A stretch of DNA of 64,000 bases from Actinomycetota bacterium (GTDB lineage Bacteria > Actinomycetota > Actinomycetes > Mycobacteriales > Mycobacteriaceae): positions 210,258-274,257 of the forward strand of contig JAFDWN010000007.1 in assembly GCA_018268465.1 (NCBI GenBank). The letters are read 5' to 3'. The notes beneath the pieces are model-generated. The model did no database searches and was not told where the DNA came from. It worked only from the letters and a program-made list of their open reading frames with translations. Both the position numbers and the translations under genes were made by a program. Shown piece by piece: positions 27,671-35,494 of the stretch (its first letter is position 1; every line of letters starts with the position of its first letter).

Positions 27671-28579
27671 ATGCGTATCGGATTCGTCGGGCTGGGCAAG
27701 ATGGGCGCGGCCATGGCTGCCAACCTCGTCAAGGCCGGCCACGATGTGCACGTCTACAACCGGTCACCCGAACCGGTGCAGGTGCTCGCGGCCCAGGGTG
27801 CCCGACCGGCGGCCACCGTGGCCGACGCCTGCCGCGGCGAGGTCGTCGTCACGATGCTGGCCGACGACCGCGCGGCCGAGGCCGTGACCTTCGGCGACGG
27901 GGGCATTCTGGCGTCGCTTCCCGCCGGAGCGGTGCACGTGTCGTCCTCGACGATCAGCATCGCCCTGGCCGAGCGGATGACCGCGGCGCACGCCGGGGCC
28001 GGACAGGGGTTCGTCGCCGCCCCCGTCTTCGGGCGGCCCGAGGCGGCGGCCGCGGCCAAACTGTTCGTCGTGGCGGCGGGCGCAGACCCGGCGGTGGCCG
28101 TCGCCTCCGCGGTGTTCGACGCGGTCGGCCAGCGCACGTTCATGGTCGGGGACGAACCGCGGGCGGCCAACCTCGTCAAACTCAGCGGGAACTTCCTCAT
28201 CGCGTCGGTGATCGAAGCTCTCGGAGAGGCGATGGCGCTGGTCGGCAAGGCCGGTGTGGACAAGGCGCAATACCTCGACCTGCTGACGTCGACGCTCTTC
28301 GACGCACCGGTGTACCGGACCTACGGCGGGTTGATCGCGCACGAGCAGTTCGAGCCGCCAGGCTTCGCCGCACCGCTCGGGTTCAAAGATGTGCGGTTGG
28401 TGCTGGCGGCCGGCGAGGCCCTGGAAGTCCCGCTGCCGATCGCCAGCCTCCTGCGCGACCGCTTCCTGACGTTGCTCGCCACCGGCGGAGGCCACCTGGA
28501 CTGGTCGGCGGTCGCCGGCATCACCGCATGGGAGGCCGGTGCGGCGCTGCCCGGCGCCGGTTCACACGACCCCGCGTAA
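27671..28579 (+). CDS. 3-hydroxyisobutyrate dehydrogenase-family oxidoreductase
   Basis: A 302-residue beta-hydroxyacid dehydrogenase. It has the N-terminal RIGFVGLGKMGAAMAANL Rossmann motif, APVFGRPEAAAA in the substrate loop position and the catalytic lysine of NLVKLSGNFL, followed by the all-helical C-terminal domain (GFKDVRLVL). In the loop GRPEAA replaces the usual SGG, as in the glyoxylate/succinic semialdehyde reductase-like branch, so the substrate may differ from 3-hydroxyisobutyrate. It is related to but distinct from the protein at 4445-5314. Its 3' end overlaps the convergent SDR gene by 18 bases. Confidence 0.87.
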   Translation: MRIGFVGLGKMGAAMAANLVKAGHDVHVYNRSPEPVQVLAAQGARPAATVADACRGEVVVTMLADDRAAEAVTFGDGGILASLPAGAVHVSSSTISIALAERMTAAHAGAGQGFVAAPVFGRPEAAAAAKLFVVAAGADPAVAVASAVFDAVGQRTFMVGDEPRAANLVKLSGNFLIASVIEALGEAMALVGKAGVDKAQYLDLLTSTLFDAPVYRTYGGLIAHEQFEPPGFAAPLGFKDVRLVLAAGEALEVPLPIASLLRDRFLTLLATGGGHLDWSAVAGITAWEAGAALPGAGSHDPA

Positions 28580-29398
28580 TCCTTCGGCGCCGAAGGCCGG
28601 TTCGAGCATCGCCGACATGTCGGGTCCGCGTCGCAGCCCATGGCCGCCGTCGACATTGACGATCTGGCCCGTGATCCAGGTCGAGGCATCGCTGAGCAGG
28701 AACAACGCCAGGTTCGCGATATCGTCGACCTCACCGAAACGCGGCAGCGGCGTGCACGCACGATAGTCCGCCGACACGTCCGGCGAGCCGATGATCGGGG
28801 CCACCAGATCCGTGCGCGTCAATCCGGGCCGGATCCCGTTGACCCGCACCCACGACGGCCCCAACTCGTCGGCGGCCAGCAGTAACAGGTGGTCCAGTGC
28901 CGCCTTGCTGACCCCGTACGCCCCGAACCACCGGTGGGTGTTGCTCGATGCGATGGACGATATGCCGACGAACGATCCGCCGCCGCCGCGGACGAGTTCC
29001 CGCGCGCCGTGTTTGAGCAGGTAAATGCTGCCGTTGACATTGAGGTCGACGGTGCGGCGCCACGCCGCCGAGTCCGTCTGGGTCAGCGGCCCGATCGTCT
29101 CGGATCCACCAGCGCTGTGCACGATGCCGTGCAACCGGCCGTTCCACGAGGTGGCTGCGGCGACGATCCGGCCGACCTCGTCCTCGTCGGTGATGTCGGC
29201 GGGCGCATAGCGCACGACCCCCGCATGCGCGCCGGCCGCCTCGGCGATCTCCTCCGCGGCGGCGGCCAGGCGGTCCGGATTGCGGCCGACGATCATCACG
29301 TCGCCGCCGGCGGCCGCGACGGTCGCGGCAACGCCCTTTCCGATGCCGCTACCGCCGCCGGTGATGAGGACCGTCCGATTGGTCATCGACAGGTGCAC
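28562..29398 (-). CDS. Short-chain dehydrogenase/reductase with a KstR-like site
   Basis: A 278-residue classical SDR with cofactor motif TGGGSGIGKGVA, active-site Ser in VGISSIASSN, YGVSK with Tyr and Lys, and the C-terminal TWITGQIVNVDGGHG. The GTG at 29398 is preferred because GAGGAG lies five bases upstream; ATG at 29386 is the alternative. A KstR-type palindrome lies 21 bases upstream of the start, which suggests a role in sterol catabolism such as oxidation of a steroid or side-chain hydroxyl. I cannot assign it to a known sterol gene. Confidence 0.85.
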   Translation of the reverse strand: MHLSMTNRTVLITGGGSGIGKGVAATVAAAGGDVMIVGRNPDRLAAAAEEIAEAAGAHAGVVRYAPADITDEDEVGRIVAAATSWNGRLHGIVHSAGGSETIGPLTQTDSAAWRRTVDLNVNGSIYLLKHGARELVRGGGGSFVGISSIASSNTHRWFGAYGVSKAALDHLLLLAADELGPSWVRVNGIRPGLTRTDLVAPIIGSPDVSADYRACTPLPRFGEVDDIANLALFLLSDASTWITGQIVNVDGGHGLRRGPDMSAMLEPAFGAEGLRGVV

Positions 29399-29418
29399 AA
29401 CCACTCCTCGGCAAAAAC

Positions 29419-29432
29419 TAGAACACGTTCTC
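29419..29432. promoter_or_regulatory. KstR-like site upstream of the SDR gene
   Basis: TAGAACACGTTCTC matches TnnAACnnGTTnnA at every defined base except the last. It lies in the promoter position of the leftward SDR gene, about 20 bases before its start. Confidence 0.6.
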
Positions 29433-29599
29433 GCCATCGAACCATGGCCGTCACGATGCGCGCACCGGTTTCGGATACCGCGACGCCCTGCGTCCAGAAA
29501 CGGCACGGCACACACCCGACCGCCGGCACGCCCGCGAACACGGCTCCGAAGACCTTGAATTACCCTTCAGCGCTTGATATTTAGCCGACATCCGGCGAA

Positions 29600-29737
29600 T
29601 TACAGCCCTTTCCAACCGAATTCGGGCACAGGCGATCCATCACCGGGGCACCGGACCGCGCACTGCGCCCCACACCGCGGACAGGGAGGCCACAGCAACT
29701 CATCAGCAGCTCCACAGCGAAGACACCGACGCCGCAC
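29600..29737 (-). CDS. 45-residue zinc-ribbon protein
   Basis: This short frame reads MRRRCLRCGAADELLWPPCP and continues RCGAQCAVRCPGDGSPVPEF to a GWKGL terminus. Two CxxC knuckles (Cys5/Cys8 and Cys19/Cys22) ten residues apart form a rubredoxin-like zinc ribbon; Cys26 and Cys30 follow. The GTG at 29737 is preceded by AAGGGTG at good spacing, which supports real translation. There is no membrane segment. Tiny zinc ribbons of this sort often bind nucleic acid or ribosomes, but no function can be assigned. It is divergent from the first of the three small secreted-protein genes. Confidence 0.65.
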   Translation of the reverse strand: MRRRCLRCGAADELLWPPCPRCGAQCAVRCPGDGSPVPEFGWKGL

Positions 29738-29861
29738 ATTAATCACCCTTGAACACCGTCATCCGTTGCAGGCGAGTATTCTTGAGTTGGGTAGATAGCG
29801 CTTCGGAAAATCCAGGCGGCTCCCATAAGTTAGTTACAGCAAACACACAGAAAGCGTGACG

Positions 29862-30206
29862 ATGGCGAACTTCCAGTTCTCAGCACGACGGCTGATCCTT
29901 GCCTGTGGATTCGCCGTCGCCGCGGCGGCGGCGCCGGTGGCCGCCGCGTTTGCCACCCCCGCATCAGTCGGCCCGGTACCGTCGATCGCCTCCTGCCCGA
30001 GCGGCGAGACCGAAGACATGTTCACCGGCATCTGCGTCCCCGACGTCGTGCCGAACTCCCCGGAGATCCAACCTGCCCAGGGCCCGTTGCCCGAAGTCAG
30101 CGGCGTCCCCTGCACCGGGGCCAATACCGGGCAGTGCATCGGCCTCTCCGAAGAGCAGCAGGGGCCGGTCGTGACACCGCATTCGTCGGTCAGTTCCAGC
30201 CCGTAG
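29862..30206 (+). CDS. Small secreted four-cysteine protein, copy 1
   Basis: A 114-residue exported protein, first of three tandem paralogs. The signal peptide starts MANFQFSARRLILACGFAVA and is likely cleaved after AAAFA. The mature part has two cysteine pairs: CPSGETEDMFTGICVP and VPCTGANTGQCIGL, separated by a proline-rich stretch with a VPNSP motif. It resembles a mycobacterial family often annotated as intersectin-EH-binding protein Ibp1, a label I recall but cannot check. ATG at 29862 is chosen because the three copies share ACAGAAAGCGTGAC directly before their ATG; AGAAAG can pair with the 16S rRNA tail. Confidence 0.78.
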   Translation: MANFQFSARRLILACGFAVAAAAAPVAAAFATPASVGPVPSIASCPSGETEDMFTGICVPDVVPNSPEIQPAQGPLPEVSGVPCTGANTGQCIGLSEEQQGPVVTPHSSVSSSP

Positions 30207-30384
30207 TCCTCCGTAGCCAACCCACCACCAGCCGAGGCGTCCCGAACGGGGCGCCTCGGCTGTGTATTGTCTGGAAGTCGGCAGTTCAAGGCCGTTTTGC
30301 TGCCAGCGGGTGCACGGAAGCTGTGCAGATTGCTGCCAGCATTCCTAGAATGCAGACGACGGGTACACCTACAGAAAGCGTGAC

Positions 30385-30735
30385 ATGGCGACCTACCGGT
30401 TCTCGGTACGACGACTGATCCTTGCCGGCGGGTTCGCGGTCGCGGTGACCGCCGCACCGGTGATCGCCGCATTCGCTACGCCGATCGGGGACACCCAGGT
30501 GCCGCTGGCCTCGTGCACCAACGGTGAAGAGGAAGACGTGTACACCACCACCTGCACGCCGTTCATGGTGCCCAATTCGCCGTTCTCGACACCGCTGGGC
30601 AATCCGGACGTTCCGGAGGTCGACGGCGTCCCGTGCATGGGCAACAACGCCGGGCAGTGCATCGGCTTGGCGGAGTCGGCAGAGGCAGACGGCCCTGAGG
30701 CCGTGCCGCGGACCTCCATCAGCGCCAGCCCGTAA
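30385..30735 (+). CDS. Small secreted four-cysteine protein, copy 2
   Basis: A 116-residue paralog with signal peptide MATYRFSVRRLILAGGFAVA. The mature motifs are SCTNGEEEDVYTTTC, VPNSPF, and VDGVPCMGNNAGQCIGL. The spacing and cysteines are as in copies 1 and 3, so two conserved disulfides are likely. An upstream gap of 178 bases contains a possible -10 element TAGAAT about 35 bases before the start and the shared leader ACAGAAAGCGTGAC, suggesting its own promoter. Confidence 0.8.
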   Translation: MATYRFSVRRLILAGGFAVAVTAAPVIAAFATPIGDTQVPLASCTNGEEEDVYTTTCTPFMVPNSPFSTPLGNPDVPEVDGVPCMGNNAGQCIGLAESAEADGPEAVPRTSISASP

Positions 30736-30870
30736 ACCAGATCCACCACAGGCCCGATTACGCAACTCCCATGGGACCATTCCCAGGGAAGTAGTAGAAC
30801 GTGTGCAGAACTCGTTCAGCTTCCATAGAATTCATGCCGACGCATCAACAAGACGACAGAAAGCGTGACG

Positions 30871-31248
30871 ATGGCGACCTTCCCGTTCTCAGTTCGACGA
30901 CTGATCCTCGCCGGCGGATTCGCAGCTGCTGCAGTCGCCGCACCGGCGATCGTCGCCGTCAGCGCTCCCGCGGCGACGTTCGCCCCGCTGGCCCAGACGT
31001 GCCCGGCTGGTGAGGAAGAGGATCTGTACACGGGCGTGTGCGTCCCGCACACCGTCCCCAACTCGGGCTCGGTACCCAACTCCAGCGGCGGTTCGTTCCA
31101 GTCCATCCCGGGCAACCCGAACCTGCCTGCCGTCGACGGCATCCCCTGCACCGGCGCCAACACCGGCCAGTGCATCGGCCTGTCCGAGGAGAACCAAGCG
31201 ATGGGCCCCGCGCCGACGTCAACGTTTGGCGACGGCCGCAACGGCTAG
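30871..31248 (+). CDS. Small secreted four-cysteine protein, copy 3
   Basis: A 125-residue paralog, longest of the three, with signal peptide MATFPFSVRRLILAGGFAAA. It has TCPAGEEEDLYTGVC, then an expanded Ser/Asn/Pro linker (VPNSGSVPNSSGGS), then VDGIPCTGANTGQCIGL. The leader ACAGAAAGCGTGACG before the ATG is the same as in copy 1, and a TAGAAT element lies about 40 bases upstream. Divergence between copies at third positions but conserved motifs points to old duplications kept by selection. Confidence 0.8.
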   Translation: MATFPFSVRRLILAGGFAAAAVAAPAIVAVSAPAATFAPLAQTCPAGEEEDLYTGVCVPHTVPNSGSVPNSSGGSFQSIPGNPNLPAVDGIPCTGANTGQCIGLSEENQAMGPAPTSTFGDGRNG

Positions 31249-31295
31249 TCACAGGCGGCGGCCGCGCACCTCGCCGCGTCGCCTAGAGTTGTCGT

Positions 31296-31460
31296 ATGCC
31301 TGCAAAATCTGATCCCGCCGAACTCGGCGACGTGGAACCGCTCGCCGACAGCACCGCAAGCCAGGCCAGGCGAGTCGTGGCGGCGTATGCGACCGATGCC
31401 GACGAGTGCCGGATCTTCCTGTCCATGCTCGGCATCGGACCGGCGAAACTCGAGGTGTAG
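31296..31460 (+). CDS. Small conserved protein upstream of otsA (Rv3489-like)
   Basis: A 54-residue protein starting MPAKSDPAELGDVEPLADST and ending MLGIGPAKLEV. It has a helical middle part (QARRVVAAYATDADECRIFL) and no signal peptide. The stop codon is followed at once by the GTG of otsA, so the two are cotranscribed and coupled. Mtb has a small gene of this size, Rv3489, directly before otsA, which supports reality. A role in trehalose synthesis or OtsA control is plausible but unproven. It is not on any long open-frame list because of its size. Confidence 0.75.
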   Translation: MPAKSDPAELGDVEPLADSTASQARRVVAAYATDADECRIFLSMLGIGPAKLEV

Positions 31461-32945
31461 GTGAGTCCGGGAGACGGCCAGGCAATGGCCGGCTCCGGGA
31501 ACTCCGACTTCGTCGTGGTGGCCAACCGGCTGCCGATCGACTTGGAGCGGCTGCCCGACGGCAGTACGAGATGGAAACGTAGCCCCGGCGGCCTGGTCAC
31601 CGCGCTGGAGCCGCTGCTGCGGCGCCGGCGCGGAGCCTGGATCGGCTGGGCAGGCGTACCCGACAGCGACGAAGATCCCATTGTCGAGGACGGCCTGCAC
31701 CTCTACCCGGTCAGGCTGTCCTCGGATGAGGTGTCCGACTACTACGAGGGCTTCTCCAACGCCACCCTCTGGCCGCTCTACCACGACTTGATCGTCAAGC
31801 CGATCTACCACCGGGCGTGGTGGGAGGCCTACGTGCGGGTCAATCGGCGCTTCGCCGAGGCCACGGCGCGGGCAGCGGCCCCCGGCGCCACCGTCTGGAT
31901 ACAGGACTACCAGCTGCAGCTGGTACCCAAGATGCTGCGTATGTTGCGACCCGACCTCACCATCGGGTTCTTCCTGCACATTCCGTTCCCGCCGGTCGAA
32001 CTGTTCATGCAGATGCCGTGGCGCCGCGAGATCGTCGACGGCCTGCTCGGCGCCGATCTGGTGGGGTTCCATCTGCCCGGTGGTGCGCAGAACTTTCTGA
32101 TCCTCGCCCGCCGCCTGGCCGGCGCGAACACCTCGCGCGGCACCGTGGGCGTGCGGTCCCGCTACGGCGAGGTCTACGTCGGATTCCGCGGCGTGAAGGT
32201 CGGCGCCTTTCCGATCTCGATCGACTCGGCCGAACTCGACAGCATGGCGCGCAACCGCGGCATCCGCCAGCGCGCCAAACAGATTCGCGCCGAACTCGGC
32301 AATCCGCGCAAGATCCTGCTCGGCGTGGACCGTCTGGACTACACGAAAGGGATTGACGTTCGGCTGCACGCCTTTTCCGAGCTCCTCGAAGAACAGCGGG
32401 TCGACCGCGAGGACACCGTGCTCATTCAGTTGGCCACGCCGAGCCGGGAACGCGTCGAGAGTTACAAACAGATGCGCGAAGACATCGAGCGCCAAGTCGG
32501 GCATATCAACGGCGAATTCGGCGAGGTGGGCCACCCGATCGTGCACTACCTGCACCGTCCGGTACCGCGGGACGAACTGATCGCCTTCTATGTCGCCGCC
32601 GACGTCATGCTCGTCACCCCGCTGCGGGACGGCATGAATCTGGTGGCCAAGGAGTACGTGGCCTGCCGCAGCGATCTCGGCGGCGCGCTCGTCCTCAGCG
32701 AATTCACCGGCGCGGCAGCAGAACTCCGTCAGGCCTACCTCATCAATCCGCATCACCTGGAGGGGGTCAAAGACGCCATCGGCGACGCCCTGACACAGAC
32801 GCCCGACGAAGGACGCCGGCGTATGCGTGCCCTGCGGCGTCAGGTGCTGGCGCACGACGTCGACCGCTGGGCCAGGTCGTTCCTGGACGCACTGGCGGCG
32901 ACGCCAGCCGCGGAGCCGCCCCACAGCAATCCAGACACCCGCTAG
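31461..32945 (+). CDS. otsA: Trehalose-6-phosphate synthase OtsA
   Basis: A 494-residue GT20 enzyme that joins UDP- or ADP-glucose and glucose-6-phosphate to trehalose-6-phosphate. Motifs: [13 protein letters not shown] at the N-terminus, [24 protein letters not shown] and [17 protein letters not shown]. Trehalose is a stress solute and the sugar core of cell-wall lipids in mycobacteria. GTG at 31461 directly follows the stop of the small gene, with GAGG inside that gene's end. In Mtb the next genes are Rv3491 and then the mce4 operon; here hsd4A follows within 80 bases. Confidence 0.95.
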   Translation: MSPGDGQAMAGSGNSDFVVVANRLPIDLERLPDGSTRWKRSPGGLVTALEPLLRRRRGAWIGWAGVPDSDEDPIVEDGLHLYPVRLSSDEVSDYYEGFSNATLWPLYHDLIVKPIYHRAWWEAYVRVNRRFAEATARAAAPGATVWIQDYQLQLVPKMLRMLRPDLTIGFFLHIPFPPVELFMQMPWRREIVDGLLGADLVGFHLPGGAQNFLILARRLAGANTSRGTVGVRSRYGEVYVGFRGVKVGAFPISIDSAELDSMARNRGIRQRAKQIRAELGNPRKILLGVDRLDYTKGIDVRLHAFSELLEEQRVDREDTVLIQLATPSRERVESYKQMREDIERQVGHINGEFGEVGHPIVHYLHRPVPRDELIAFYVAADVMLVTPLRDGMNLVAKEYVACRSDLGGALVLSEFTGAAAELRQAYLINPHHLEGVKDAIGDALTQTPDEGRRRMRALRRQVLAHDVDRWARSFLDALAATPAAEPPHSNPDTR

Positions 32946-32973
32946 CAGAGGGCGTTGCGGTTGCGGCACAAAG

Positions 32974-32991
32974 GGTTTGAACCGACGACCG
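32974..32991 (-). other. tRNA T-arm-like fragment at the otsA-hsd4A junction
   Basis: Read on the minus strand these 18 bases match the T-arm of tRNA-Thr at 19273-19290 at 16 positions, including GGTCGTC and GTTCAA. No paired acceptor, D or anticodon stem can be formed around it, so it is not a tRNA gene. It may be chance, because GTTCAA is common to all tRNAs, or a relic of an attachment site. Confidence 0.3.
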
Positions 32992-33021
32992 TTGTGGTCT
33001 CGGTGCACCGCCCGCAGGAGT

Positions 33022-33942
33022 TCAGTCGCGCGAGGCCATCAGCGCCGACGCGGAGAACCCCACCTCGGGGTCACGGCCGGCGAAGTAGTCACCCAACGTC
33101 GCACTGAGTTCGGCGGGATCCCAGGCGCCGGAGACGGCACTGAAGTGGCATTCGGCCGTCGGTGCGGCCACCAGGGTGACGGTGGGTCCGTACACGATGA
33201 ACAGCTGGCCGTTCACCTCATCGGAGGCGGGTGACGCCAGGAACCGCACCAGCGTGACCACGTGGTCCGGAGACAGTCCGTCGATCTCGCCGTCGGCGAG
33301 TTCGGGCGCATCGCCGAACACATCGGCGGTCATGGCCGTGCGGGCGCGTGGGCAGATGGCGTTGGAACGGACACCGTAGCGTTCGAGCGCACGCGCGGCG
33401 GACAGCGTGAGCGACGTGATACCGGCTTTCGCGGCACCGTAGTTCGCCTGCCCCACCGGCCCGGACAGCCCAGCCTCCGAGGAGGTGTTGACGATCCGTC
33501 CGTACACCGTGCCGTCACCCTGTTTGGCCTTGGCGCGCCAGTACGTCGCGGCGTTGCGGGTCAGCAGGAAATGCCCTCGCAGATGCACCGCGATGACTGC
33601 GTCCCAGTCCTCGTCGCTCATGTTGAAGAGCATCCGGTCCCGGGTGATCCCGGCGTTGTTCACCACGATGTTCAGTCCGCCGAGGCCCTCGGCCGCCAGG
33701 ATCAGTTCGTCGGCCGTCGCACGCCGGCTGATGTCACCGGCGACCGCGATCCCCTTCGATCCGGCGGCACCGATCTCGTCGAGCACATCCGAGGCGTTCA
33801 GCGCCGTATCGATGTCGTTGACCACCACCGTCGCACCGGCCTGCGCCAGTCCGATCGCCTCGGCCCGGCCCAGTCCCGCCGCCGCACCGGTGACGACCGC
33901 CACCAGTCCGGAAAGATCGTTCGCGCTCTGCAATGACGTCAA
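33022..33942 (-). CDS. hsd4A: Hydroxysteroid/3-hydroxyacyl-CoA dehydrogenase Hsd4A
   Basis: A 306-residue SDR, counterpart of Rv3502c. Cofactor motif TGAAAGLGRAEA, NNAGITRDRM, active-site Ser in NTSSEAG and Tyr-Lys in YGAAKAG. In mycobacteria Hsd4A is a dual 17-beta-hydroxysteroid and beta-hydroxyacyl-CoA dehydrogenase in cholesterol side-chain degradation. The C-terminal region past residue 230 is longer than in simple SDRs, as in the MaoC-linked 17-beta-HSD type 4 group. The start is a TTG at 33942, ten bases after AGAGG and 13 after the fdxD stop. Transcription should come from the KstR-controlled promoter before fdxD. Confidence 0.88.
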   Translation of the reverse strand: MTSLQSANDLSGLVAVVTGAAAGLGRAEAIGLAQAGATVVVNDIDTALNASDVLDEIGAAGSKGIAVAGDISRRATADELILAAEGLGGLNIVVNNAGITRDRMLFNMSDEDWDAVIAVHLRGHFLLTRNAATYWRAKAKQGDGTVYGRIVNTSSEAGLSGPVGQANYGAAKAGITSLTLSAARALERYGVRSNAICPRARTAMTADVFGDAPELADGEIDGLSPDHVVTLVRFLASPASDEVNGQLFIVYGPTVTLVAAPTAECHFSAVSGAWDPAELSATLGDYFAGRDPEVGFSASALMASRD

Positions 33943-33955
33943 TGTACGAATACCT

Positions 33956-34147
33956 CTAGTCTCGGCGGATCAGGGCGGCGCGGGGGCACTCCGCGACGGA
34001 TTGCTCGGCCAGGTCCTCCTGGCCGGAGGGCACCGGGTCGGCGATCACGACGGCGTAGTCCTCGTCATCGAGATCGAACAGTTCCGGCGCGATTCCCACG
34101 CATACCGCGTTACCTTCACAACGGTCGCGGTCGACTTCCACTCGCAT
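33956..34147 (-). CDS. fdxD: 3Fe-4S ferredoxin FdxD
   Basis: A 63-residue ferredoxin, counterpart of Rv3503c. The cluster motif CEGNAVCVGIAPELF and later SVAECPRAAL give three cysteine ligands, the third followed by Pro. It may supply electrons to P450s of cholesterol side-chain oxidation such as CYP142 in this cluster. ATG at 34147 follows GAGGAGG; longer readings cover the promoter. It is followed by hsd4A. Confidence 0.92.
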   Translation of the reverse strand: MRVEVDRDRCEGNAVCVGIAPELFDLDDEDYAVVIADPVPSGQEDLAEQSVAECPRAALIRRD

Positions 34148-34239
34148 CTCGGCCTCCTCGCACGTGTCCGGCCACCGCTCGGGCGTCCTGCCCGGAGTAC
34201 GTTCCACCTGGAACGCGGCCCGGGCCTGGACCCCAAGAC

Positions 34240-34253
34240 TAGAACGTGTTACA
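34240..34253. promoter_or_regulatory. KstR operator between fdxD and fadE26
   Basis: TAGAACGTGTTACA matches TnnAACnnGTTnnA at all defined positions. It lies in the divergent promoter region, 92 bases before fdxD and 44 before fadE26, so one site can repress both transcripts until a cholesterol-derived CoA ester releases KstR. Confidence 0.85.
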
Positions 34254-34297
34254 ACCGGGAGAGTTCAAGGGTACCCCGCGACAGTGAGGACGTGGTG

Positions 34298-35479
34298 ATG
34301 CGGATCGGTTACACACCCGAGCAGGAGGAGCTACGCCGCGATCTGCGGTCGTACTTCTCCCGGCTGATGACGCCGGACCGGGTCGAGGCGCTGGCCTCCG
34401 TCGACGGTGAGTACGGCAGGGGCAACGCCTACCGCGACACGGTGGCACGGATGGGCCGCGACGGGTGGCTCGCACTCGGCTGGCCGACGGAGTACGGCGG
34501 TCAGGCCCGCTCGGCGATGGACCAGCTGATCTTCACCGACGAGGCGGCGATCGCCGGCGCACCGGTCCCCTTCCTCACCATCAACAGCGTCGCGCCGACC
34601 ATCATGGCGTTCGGCACCGAAGAGCAGAAGCGGTTCTACCTGCCCAGAATCGCCCTCGGCGAGCTGCACTTCGCCATCGGCTACTCCGAGCCGGGCGCCG
34701 GCACCGACCTCGCGGCGCTGCGCACGACCGCGGTCCGCGACGGTGAGGACTACGTGATCAACGGTCAGAAGATGTGGACCAGCCTGATCGCCTACGCCGA
34801 CTACGTCTGGCTGGCAGCGCGGACGGATCCGAACGCCAGGAAGCACCGCAGCATCTCCATGCTGATCGTGCCGACCACCGCACCCGGCTTCTCCTGGACG
34901 CCGGTGCACACGATGGCCGGCCCGGACACCAGCGCGACCTACTACCAGGATGTCCGGGTCCCGGCCGCCAACCTGGTCGGCGAGGAGAACAGCGGCTGGA
35001 AGCTGGTAACCAACCAGCTCAACCACGAACGCGTCGCACTGGTGTCGGCTCAGCCGATCTTCCTGGCACTCAACGGTGTTCGGGAGTGGGCCCAGAACAC
35101 CAAGGACGCCGCGGGTGCGCGGCTGATCGACGCGGAATGGGTTCAGCTCAATCTGGCCCGGGTGCACGCCAAGGCCGAGGTACTCAAGCTGGTCAACTGG
35201 GAGCTGGCGTCGGCGGAGGGCAGCGCGCCTTCCCCGGCCGACGCTTCGGCGGCGAAGGTGTTCGGAACGGAGCTGGCCACCGAGGCCTACCGGTTGCTGA
35301 TGGAGGTGCTGGGTACGGCGGCAACGCTGCGTCCCGACTCTCCGGGCGCCCTGCTGCGCGGACGCGTCGAGCGAATGCACCGCGCGTGCCTGATCCTCAC
35401 CTTCGGCGGCGGAACCAACGAGGTGCAACGCGACATCATCGGCATGGTTGCCCTCGGGTTGCCCAGGGCCAACCGCTGA
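34298..35479 (+). CDS. fadE26: Acyl-CoA dehydrogenase FadE26 (ChsE4 subunit)
   Basis: A 393-residue acyl-CoA dehydrogenase, counterpart of Rv3504. It shows the FAD-binding and family motifs IGYSEPGAGTDLAAL, NGQKMWTS and the C-terminal LTFGGGTNEVQRDIIG. In Mtb FadE26 and FadE27 (ChsE4-ChsE5) form an alpha2-beta2 enzyme that dehydrogenates the C26-CoA side chain of cholestenone. The ATG at 34298 has GAGGA seven bases upstream; a far longer in-frame reading overlaps fdxD antisense and is not real. It is followed by fadE27 after 15 bases. Confidence 0.94.
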   Translation: MRIGYTPEQEELRRDLRSYFSRLMTPDRVEALASVDGEYGRGNAYRDTVARMGRDGWLALGWPTEYGGQARSAMDQLIFTDEAAIAGAPVPFLTINSVAPTIMAFGTEEQKRFYLPRIALGELHFAIGYSEPGAGTDLAALRTTAVRDGEDYVINGQKMWTSLIAYADYVWLAARTDPNARKHRSISMLIVPTTAPGFSWTPVHTMAGPDTSATYYQDVRVPAANLVGEENSGWKLVTNQLNHERVALVSAQPIFLALNGVREWAQNTKDAAGARLIDAEWVQLNLARVHAKAEVLKLVNWELASAEGSAPSPADASAAKVFGTELATEAYRLLMEVLGTAATLRPDSPGALLRGRVERMHRACLILTFGGGTNEVQRDIIGMVALGLPRANR

Positions 35480-35494
35480 AAGGGCGAGAAATCC

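Noticed and set aside
29862-31248. Ribosomally made modified peptides in the three tandem small genes
   Set aside because: They have Sec-type signal peptides and conserved disulfide-type cysteines, and no maturation enzyme genes are adjacent.
32974-32991. A complete tRNA gene downstream of otsA
   Set aside because: Only the T-arm-like piece is present; neither the T stem nor acceptor, D and anticodon stems can be paired.
31245-33008. A 587-residue minus-strand frame covering otsA
   Set aside because: OtsA is unmistakable on the plus strand with all GT20 motifs; the minus frame has none.
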